This document shows, piece after piece, positions 59,087-64,000 of a stretch of DNA of 64,000 nt (its first letter is position 1; each line of letters starts with the position of its first letter). The translations under genes were made by a program, and so were the position numbers. Below the pieces are notes generated by a model that was not told the origin of the DNA, ran no database searches, and was given only the letters and a program-made list of their open reading frames with translations. Source of the DNA: Marisa cornuarietis (lineage: Eukaryota; Mollusca; Gastropoda; Architaenioglossa; Ampullariidae); the NCBI GenBank assembly GCA_004794655.1, contig SMMW01000046.1:9411501-9475500 (forward strand), given 5' to 3'.

Positions 59087-62000
59087 CATGAGTCCCAGTA
59101 GTCCGTTCACTTGACAGACCATTGCACCACACGCATTGTTCAAGAACATCAGGAAAAGATAAGCCGCCGTCTGACTACGCAACGGATTTCTACTCACGTA
59201 ATGCTTCCACAGCTTCGGCGTAGGACGGGGAGATGTCTTGCTCTATGGCCTGCAGTGCGCTGACACCACTCGAGACCTGCGCCAGACACGAAACAAACTC
59301 CCCAGTGTCACGACTTACACCTCCCACAGTCTTGTCCAGCATTAAACTTACAGCGTCCTTTCTCAAACAGCCGAATATCTTAAGGAAGCTACATCGAATT
59401 CATTCCTTTTTTTAACTTGGATTTTTTTGTGTTTGGGGTGGAGGCTGGGTAAGCGAGCTAGTTAATGTAGAATGGTCACAAACCTGCTCGTATGTCAACA
59501 AAACCTCCCTCATGTGAGAGTTGCTACGTTCTTCTAGAAGTTTTAAGAAGAGACCACTAGAGGACGTCCATCTACCTTCGCCATACTGTAAGAAAAATAG
59601 ATGAAATTTTTGTGTTTTTTTCTTTTGTCGTGTGCGAGAACAAGCGTACATATTAAGGGATGTGTTTACAAGCCATTGTTCTTAACATCATCTTTTTCCA
59701 CATCACAACACGAAAAGCATGAGATGCTGAGGTAAGAACAAACATATCGTTCTTAAACAACTACACTAGTTATTCGTTTATTTTAAAATGTATTTAATTT
59801 CTTTTACTTTAGTTTTTAATTAAAATCTGTCGTCATTACGGTATCCTTACATAGTCCCATAGGTATATTTAGCTAAGGACCAGCTTTGAACTCCATAAGG
59901 GGTAACGTAAAAAAAAGAGTGCCCTCTGGACCGCACGGGGAGGACTTCACGCGTAGGAGCACTCCTCTACATCGACTCCATAGAAGCAAAGATGCACACT
60001 AAGCAGTTTTGGGGTTCGGTTCCTCTCTCCTGTCCGTAAGTTTATACTTCTTGTAAACGAGACTGACCATACTCCTAGGAGAAATTTGCGATTCGGTGAT
60101 TGCTCTAGAGATATCCTGACCTGGGTCGATGTCATTCACTGCCAGGCCACGGATACAATCATCCGACAGAAGGGCAGATAACTGAACAGTTGTGAGCCGG
60201 AGTCTATGGGATTGGCATTCGTTATAAAGATATCCTTGTGGATAAGTGTAAAAGCGGAGGAGTGTGTGTTGTTGCGAGAAGGAGAGTTGGGGTGGGGGAT
60301 AAGGTCAGATGAGGGTAAAAGTGCATTGTGGGGTCAAGAATACGCTGTCAGTGCAGGATGGGTTGCGTCCCACGGAGACGCATGCGCAGAGAACCCTTGG
60401 CGTCAGTGATTTGCGTGCGCGTGATCCTCCCCCGCTTCCCCTACGGACAGCGTAGAGCCCCGGATCTGCACGTGCTCCTACGCGTGAAGTCCTCCCCGTG
60501 CGGTCCAGATCGAGCAAGAAACAAATGCGTTACGTGGGGGGGTGGCGCAACAGTTCTTTAAATGCTTGGGTAAAACTCAGTGCACGATACTGTTTCCCAA
60601 AATATCAGGAGATATTGTCCCCTCCCTCATCCGACTTTGACATAAAGGTCTATAACATCATCAGATAGGGGTCAAGGTCAACAGCACAGGCGTCAGGATT
60701 GGAAACGTTTACGTTGTAAAGGCCTAAACCAACAGTATTAGGGCTGAGACCATAATATGTTAATTAGTCTTGTCTTCGTACAAACGTGACGTGGCGATTT
60801 TAACATGTATGTGGTGATGTGTGTAAGTGTATTTTCTAAATTTAGGAGAGATATTAAAGCAAATTTAGGGAAAAAGTATCTTGCACTGACCTTTACCCAG
60901 TCATTAGAAAAAAAGAATTGCAGCCTACTAATCCTTTAACAAAAGACAGCTGCAGAATGTACTCCAGCCAACGCCTCCACGGCTACTGAAAAAAAATCCA
61001 TCCATCACCTCAAAGAGGTCCTGGGCGTCCTGGTGTACATCAACCTTCCCTCGATCTTTCTTCCTCTTCAGCAGAGTCAGCAGGAACAGCCGCTCAGGCT
61101 CCGGGATGCGTTCGCTGATTTCTGCTTCCAGACTGACCGAATACTCTTTGGTACATACAGACATGCATAATCAAAGCAGCTTTTTTTAAATCATTCCTTT
61201 AGCTCAGAGGTTTTGTCAGAGGTTTTCAAACTGTGTTATGTGTGCCACTGCTGGTACGCGAAGGTATGACAGGTGGTACGCGAGCACCGTGCGCCAAAAT
61301 AAAAGAATGTGTATATATTTTTTACAGGGGCTGTGTGTAGGGTTGGGAGGTGGTACTCGGTCTCTTCGAATTTTCGAAAGTGGCACTCGCCTGGAAAAGT
61401 TTGAAAACCACTGCTTTAGCTTCTTCTCATCATCAATAAACACATCGTTATTATCCTCATCAAAAGGAAATTAGCTAAAGCAAAAGAGTCCGTACTTATT
61501 CTTAACACTCATTTCATCGAGCAAAAATATTGATCAGACAGCTGGTCAAACACTATAGTCAAATAAATCAGTCACGTCAGCGCTCGTATGAAGTTTAGCC
61601 ACTGAGCCCTACTGGACCCTCATAAAGTGCACTCCGTAACATCAAGCTTGCAGAGGGGACCTGATCCTGATTCTCCAACCTTCGTACCCCCGCTATTGGC
61701 GGATAACACCTGCATCACACAAAGCCTAGCGTCTCCATGACGAAGTTAGGTCAAAGGTTAACGGCTTGATCTTCCTATAAGTGGACGACATGAATTCGAG
61801 ATATTGTTTGACCCCATCGGATGCAAAGGCCAGAGCTTCTGCCACAAACGTCGACATGTATTTTTGCTAGATTTCTCGAAATGTTTACATCTGGGACTGA
61901 AAGGTGTCTTCAGCTGTCATTACCTAAGCCCTGCTAGATCTTTTGCAATGTCGGTATCTTGGGTTGCTAAATGTCAAGGAATGTCTGCACCTAGGTCTAC

Positions 62001-63470
62001 TAATTTGTTAGATTTGTAAGGATGTCGACAGATAATGTTACTACCGTTTTTCCCCCAAAAGAAGACCGGGTTTTATATTTTTTCTCTAAAACGGGTATTA
62101 GCGCTTATTTTAAGTGGATGTCTTACTTTTACATGTAATAAAATCTACATTTATTCAAATACAAAAAAGCTACATTTATCCTAATACTGTCATCTCATCT
62201 TCTGGAATTCCGGCCTGAATTTCTTGTGACTCTATTTCCCGTTGAATAATTGTTCGTTCATTTACATGAATGTATTCTAAGAATTTATGTCATAATATTT
62301 TATATATATATATATATATATCATTATTTCGTAATTCGATACGTCCCTCCAGTGTTCAACAGACGAACGAAATCCGTCCGTCTGACTTGCGATCCACAAA
62401 GCTCATATTTGGGGTAGGGCCTATATCGTGAGCATCCTGGGATACCGTGCTATAAAAGCTCACAACATTATTATTATTACTATAGGGCATATTTTCGGGT
62501 TAGGTCTTATTTTCAGGGAAACACGGTAATCTCCTGGAGTGCCGACAGCCTGGTTAGATGTCTTGAAATGAGCTAGAACGATTCAATTCATTTTTTTTTT
62601 TTTTACCTTTTGTGTAGGACTCTCTCAGTCTGACTATCTTATGATCTGATTTGGTGGCAAGCACCTGCACGACTGCTGGTACATCTCCTCTCTGTGAGAA
62701 ACAAAAGACAAGATCGGTTACTGAGTCGATGACATCAATTAACATCGTCGCGCCTAATGACTAGCAGTCCGCGTTACAACTCTTTTAGACCAACACACCT
62801 CTTCCCTACTCTTCAACTATCCAATGAGCTACCAGCATCACACGATGTCGACAGGTAGTCTGCAAAGTGATCTACCTGTAAGGCTGTGTGGATGGCCGCA
62901 GGACTGTAACTATCGGGCCCTCCCTTTGCACTCTGTTCCTCCGCACTGCAACCAGAATCTCCGCCGTTCTTCTCGAGAAGTGCGTCGATGAGGACGTGCC
63001 ACTCCTTCCCAAGACTCTTCTTCAGTTCGTCCACCAGATCCTTGTGAGACAATGACGACAGATGAGACCACTGAATATGCATGTAAAGATTGTAACCAGG
63101 TCTATCGTTCTGTCTGAATATACTCAGAAGAATATATACCGGTTACTATTATTAACGATAAGATTAAAACATTTGGGCCCAGTTGCACAGAACAAGTTTA
63201 AAAGAAGCAGCTAGCTTATTCGCCAGATCATCGAACAGACTTTAAACGTGTGGCTACAGATGATCATTAAGGCAAATAGATTAATTACAGAATCATGGAA
63301 CAGTTGATCAACCTACATACCTAGAATGCTATTTTAAAGAAATATACATAGATCATCATTGACCCCACTGCTCACCAGCTCATACAGCTGCTTAAACCTT
63401 TTCTTTATTTGAGTCCTTTGACCTGGCGTTCGTCGAACGAGAGTGCGGATGAAGATGTCATGCGGTGGGG
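46579..63470 (-). CDS. Eight-repeat (octad) annexin, 17 exons, 5' end outside window
   Basis: Annexins are helical proteins that bind acidic phospholipids, usually through calcium, at membrane surfaces. Seventeen exons, all with AG acceptors and GT donors, join in phase to about 736 residues ending KIVDKK-TGA. Order: core 1 repeats 1-4 (63470 to 58259), a basic linker (57951-57792), core 2 repeats 1-4 (57517 to 46579). Annexin signatures include YTKEYSVSLEAEI, YGEGRW, NLIVSRAETDMSSI, AMDGLGTNKNTILDILIGKS, LLMPPVEYDAF, EYKKLSGRSLEDDI and IVISRSEVDLPAIKAKF. Intron phases match between the cores at several positions, so the cores arose by duplication. Vertebrate annexin A6 also has eight repeats, but common descent is not shown here. 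Most type II calcium loops are degenerate; core 2 repeat 1 keeps GLGT. An RG-rich insert precedes repeat 4 of core 1. The first part of repeat 1 and the N-terminal tail lie beyond 64000. Confidence 0.9.
47035..47147 (-). CDS. Annexin exon (core 2 repeat 4, first half)
   Basis: Enters in phase 1, leaves in phase 0. Contains HVTFYADSLQNVF and SDNTLVRIVISRSE. The repeat's calcium loop is replaced by REPKTSDN. Corresponds to exon 58765-59036 of core 1. Confidence 0.92.
48687..48930 (-). mobile_element. Two tRNA-like SINE heads in tandem
   Basis: On the minus strand one head has an A box at about 48896-48918 (GGGGATAGCCTAATGGTTAA) and a B box at 48849-48860 (AGTTCGATACCC). A second has an A box at about 48718-48741 (GGGTGAAGTGGTTAGGACTG) and a B box at 48687-48699 (GGCTTCGATCTGG). 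They lie 150-180 bp apart in the same orientation, suggesting a nested or dimeric SINE. Confidence 0.6.
50092..50167 (-). CDS. Annexin exon (core 2 repeat 3, second half)
   Basis: Phase 0 entry, phase 1 exit, with donor GTAAGT. Reads LSGRSLEDDIKAADADEERK, QYVTL. The acceptor chosen is CCTAG at 50168-50169. The nearby TTTCAG would put a stop in frame. Corresponds to exon 59198-59276. Confidence 0.88.
52214..52312 (-). CDS. Annexin exon (core 2 repeat 3, first half)
   Basis: Exactly 33 codons, phase 0 at both ends: NGQGPVVEDEVFKTLLEKRN, KDQIKATLAEYKK. The GxG turn is kept but the following TDE is not. Corresponds to exon 59484-59585. Confidence 0.92.
52345..52388. repeat. (CA)n microsatellite, intronic
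   Basis: CA array just upstream, in transcript sense, of the acceptor for the exon at 52214-52312. Confidence 0.9.
54668..54822. mobile_element. Short MITE-like element, CAGTGGCGTA termini
   Basis: About 155 bp with inverted ends: CAGTGGCGTATGAACC on the left and the reverse complement CAGTGGCGTAGGAAG on the right. Paired G-rich and C-rich blocks sit inside, so the whole folds. No matching target duplication was seen. The superfamily is unproven; the ends resemble hAT-type MITE termini. Confidence 0.5.
55754..55902 (-). CDS. Annexin exon (core 2 repeat 2, second half)
   Basis: Phase 1 entry, phase 0 exit. Reads YKEDLDVVLKNKGSSGFVKL, then LLGLSGGSRDLG, and ends EDAVKLYR, the inter-repeat ELYR motif of annexins. 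Corresponds to exon 61009-61145. Confidence 0.92.
56197..56274. repeat. (GT)n-(GC)n microsatellite, intronic
   Basis: Long alternating purine-pyrimidine run ending in GC units, with Z-DNA-forming potential, close to a 34-nt annexin exon. Confidence 0.9.
56318..56351 (-). CDS. Annexin micro-exon (34 nt)
   Basis: Reads ELSLVKEHYKK plus one base, phase 0 in and phase 1 out, between an AATGCAG acceptor and a GTAAGA donor. It completes the helix C/D junction of repeat 2 (CTASPK-ELSLVKEHYKK-MYKEDL). Without it the flanking exons are out of phase. Confidence 0.88.
56781..57002 (-). CDS. Annexin exon (core 2 repeat 1 end and repeat 2 start)
   Basis: 74 codons. Contains VQYIKELAEDLKPELGGDLG, ETITGLLMPPVEYDAF, then SPGASDSVMLGILCTASPK. 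The donor is GTCACT, weaker than the others. The acceptor ATAG at 57003-57004 is chosen because it keeps phase 0; this leaves about ten extra residues (FVVPVEDFSS) before the conserved helix, so the exact 5' edge is uncertain. Confidence 0.82.
57020..57215. repeat. ACATACA-type low-complexity repeat
   Basis: Imperfect CATA/CACA/TACA repeats over nearly 200 bases in an annexin intron. It produces a Tyr/Cys/Val-rich spurious minus-strand frame. Confidence 0.8.
57363..57517 (-). CDS. Annexin exon (core 2 repeat 1)
   Basis: Enters in phase 1, leaves in phase 0. Reads VKRLREAMDGLGTNKNTILD, ILIGKSNAQRQTLKAKYKEM. This is the most canonical annexin repeat in the gene and keeps the GLGT type II calcium loop. 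The Glu in DLGETITGLLM of the next exon aligns with the capping acid. Confidence 0.94.
57662..57745. repeat. (GAT)n trinucleotide array, about 28 units
   Basis: Uninterrupted GAT/ATG array of about 84 bases, preceded by a short CTC run, in the 274-base intron between the linker exon and core 2. Confidence 0.95.
57792..57951 (-). CDS. Annexin linker exon
   Basis: 53 codons plus one base (phase 0 in, phase 1 out). Hydrophilic and rich in Gly, Gln, Asp, His, Arg and Lys: DKHQEGNSQRHVVKDGDRKN, QNDSQEGGQRKGHRERHDEG, QGHDLTHGRRDQK. No annexin helix pattern, so it is a flexible link between the cores. The acceptor GACACAG lacks a strong pyrimidine tract, but both flanking phases fit. Confidence 0.82.
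58021..58066. repeat. Compound (GT)n-(GA)n microsatellite
   Basis: About eleven GT units followed by about eleven GA units in an annexin intron. Confidence 0.95.
58259..58402 (-). CDS. Annexin exon (core 1 repeat 4, second half)
   Basis: 48 codons, phase 0 at both ends: TDMSSIRIAYKKKYEKTLEA, DLEERSRHPTVSILVKLILK, RPAKETRK. An annexin normally stops here; this one splices on into the linker exon. Confidence 0.92.
58765..59036 (-). CDS. Annexin exon with RG-rich insertion (core 1 repeat 4, first half)
   Basis: 90 codons, phase 1 in and phase 0 out. Begins GPRRGNKISSGRGRGRGRRR, continues with Gly/Ser-rich residues (GGAGSGSRSPSRDGSVGGEG), then enters the repeat at HLSTGELATFCYRNL and ends NARFVNLIVSRAE. 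The matching core 2 exon has 37 codons, so about 50 extra residues are inserted. The open frame and splice phases argue that it is translated. Confidence 0.88.
59042..59086. repeat. (CA)n microsatellite beside an acceptor
   Basis: A CA array immediately upstream, in transcript sense, of the acceptor for exon 58765-59036, so the expected polypyrimidine tract is a GT repeat on the coding strand. Confidence 0.9.
59198..59276 (-). CDS. Annexin exon (core 1 repeat 3, second half)
   Basis: 26 codons plus one base, phase 0 in and phase 1 out, as in exon 50092-50167. Reads VSSGVSALQAIEQDISPSYA, EAVEAL. Acceptor GCGCAG, donor GTGAGT. Confidence 0.9.
59484..59585 (-). CDS. Annexin exon (core 1 repeat 3, first half)
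   Basis: 34 codons, phase 0 both ends: YGEGRWTSSSGLFLKLLEER, SNSHMREVLLTYEQ. The GEGRW turn typical of annexin repeat 3 is kept, but the acidic TDE that follows is replaced by Ser residues. Confidence 0.93.
61009..61145 (-). CDS. Annexin exon (core 1 repeat 2, second half)
   Basis: Phase 1 in, phase 0 out, 45 complete codons: YSVSLEAEISERIPEPERLF, LLTLLKRKKDRGKVDVHQDA, QDLFE. The DLFE end replaces the inter-repeat ELYR motif. The first two bases complete a Glu codon with the preceding exon. Confidence 0.92.
61205..61413. mobile_element. hAT-type MITE with 8-bp target duplication
   Basis: 209 bp. The right end, reverse-complemented, reads CAGTGGTTTTCAAACTTTT. The left end starts CAGAGGTTTTG and has an internal near-copy CAGAGGTTTTCAAACTG. 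It is flanked on both sides by CTTTAGCT (61197-61204 and 61414-61421), a perfect 8-bp duplication. The termini and duplication length are those of hAT elements. It sits in an annexin intron, about 50 bases beyond the acceptor of exon 61009-61145. Confidence 0.88.
62044..62526. mobile_element. Tc1/mariner-type MITE, TA-flanked
   Basis: 483 bp. The left end reads CCGTTTTTCCCCCAAAAGAA and the reverse-complemented right end reads CCGTGTTTCCCTGAAAATAA, both followed by GACC. TA lies directly outside each end (62042-62043 and 62527-62528). No transposase frame was seen. Located in an annexin intron. Confidence 0.75.
62607..62691 (-). CDS. Annexin exon (core 1 repeat 2, first half)
   Basis: 28 codons plus one base: RGDVPAVVQVLATKSDHKIV, RLRESYTK. 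Phase 0 in, phase 1 out. The calcium loop is reduced to RGDVP. Confidence 0.9.
62876..63040 (-). CDS. Annexin exon (core 1 repeat 1 end, connector)
   Basis: 55 codons, phase 0 both ends. DLVDELKKSLGKEWHVLIDA is a standard annexin helix pair. It is followed by a connector (KNGGDSGCSAEEQSAKGG), longer than the usual MPP loop, and then AAIHTALQ. Confidence 0.92.
63376..63470 (-). CDS. First annexin exon in window (core 1 repeat 1)
   Basis: Phase 1 in, phase 0 out: PPHDIFIRTLVRRTPGQRTQ, IKKRFKQLYEL, matching helices B-C of an annexin repeat. The exon with helix A and the N-terminal tail was not found between here and 64000. Confidence 0.92.
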
Positions 63471-63677
63471 CTGCAAGAAATGTGTCAAAAATTTGACGAG
63501 AGCAAAACCCTTGCGTCACTGGAACAAGTCAAACTGTAGTTAATGACGTGTATGTAGCAAGATTACATTGTAGCTGGTTATGCTAACGGTTCTAAATCGA
63601 AATCAGCGGAAACATTGCTGTGACATACATGCATATACACTCTTTCCATATTTATATATGTATATGTGACGCACGCG

Positions 63678-63679
63678 TG

Positions 63680-63740
<61 letters not shown>
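63678..63740. repeat. (CT)n-(CA)n microsatellite
   Basis: About 15 CT units followed by about 15 CA units. Confidence 0.95.
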
Positions 63741-63741
<1 letters not shown>

Positions 63742-63943
63742 TATCCTTTTTTTTAAATTATAACGCTCTTTTTGTCATTGTGGAAACAAAGGAAGGGGGG
63801 ATTGATGTCAATTTTTTTAATTCTAAAAATGTTTGAGAAGAAGGTTTCTAAAATAGAGTAATCTAGTGATAGTCAATGGCTGCGAGGAGGGATATGATGT
63901 TTGTCCGTGTGATCGGACTTTTTTTGGATGGGGTGGGGTGGGG

Positions 63944-64000
63944 AACTGGTGTTTAACGCCGAGCCAGCGACTAAGACTATTCTACGGCAAAGCAGCCAGT
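63944..64000 (-). mobile_element. SINE fragment running off the window
   Basis: GTGTTTAACGCCGAGCCAGC followed by GACTAAGACT and CGGCAAAGCAGCC matches the conserved domain of the SINE at 30017-30184. The tRNA head, if present, would lie past 64000. Confidence 0.65.

Overview
The window is animal nuclear DNA: AT-rich, with split genes, GT-AG introns of hundreds to thousands of bases, many di- and trinucleotide microsatellites, tRNA-derived SINEs, LINE fragments and short inverted-repeat elements. The gene sequences and SINE types suggest a lophotrochozoan, most likely a gastropod mollusc. That is inference; no species is claimed.

Layout. (1) 1-6720 holds no recognised exon. (2) 6721-9419, plus strand: the last four exons of prohormone convertase 2 (PCSK2), from the catalytic-serine exon through the P domain to the stop codon. 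(3) 9.4-39.8 kb: the presumed PCSK2 3' UTR, then intergenic DNA. It carries a fold-back element (12.48-12.94 kb), a decayed Mutator-like transposon with terminal inverted repeats (16.41-18.47 kb), a THAP-domain element (24.5-25.6 kb), a MITE (28.97-29.22 kb), a SINE and a decayed CR1/L2/Rex1-type LINE (about 30.4-32.5 kb). (4) 39837-41077, plus strand: a candidate two-exon gene for a small unidentified protein, with an ETS-like motif just before its ATG. (5) 42-46.2 kb: a minisatellite, SINEs, a second and better preserved THAP element with clear terminal inverted repeats (44173-45296), and a LINE 3' fragment. (6) 46579-63470, minus strand: 17 exons of one large annexin gene whose 5' end lies beyond the window. 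The exons join in phase into about 736 residues. They form a first annexin core, a basic hydrophilic linker and a second core, that is, an eight-repeat annexin. Several introns fall at matching positions and phases in the two cores, so the gene probably arose by internal duplication after the intron pattern was set. Its introns hold a hAT-type MITE with an 8-bp target duplication, a mariner-like MITE flanked by TA, and nested tRNA-type SINEs.

The most interesting items are the octad annexin (mostly without canonical type II calcium loops, and with an RG-rich insertion before repeat 4), the loss of the RGD motif in this PC2 P domain, the small ETS-promoter gene, the paired THAP elements, and a miRNA-precursor-like hairpin in the fold-back element. 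The neighbouring genes show no functional link.
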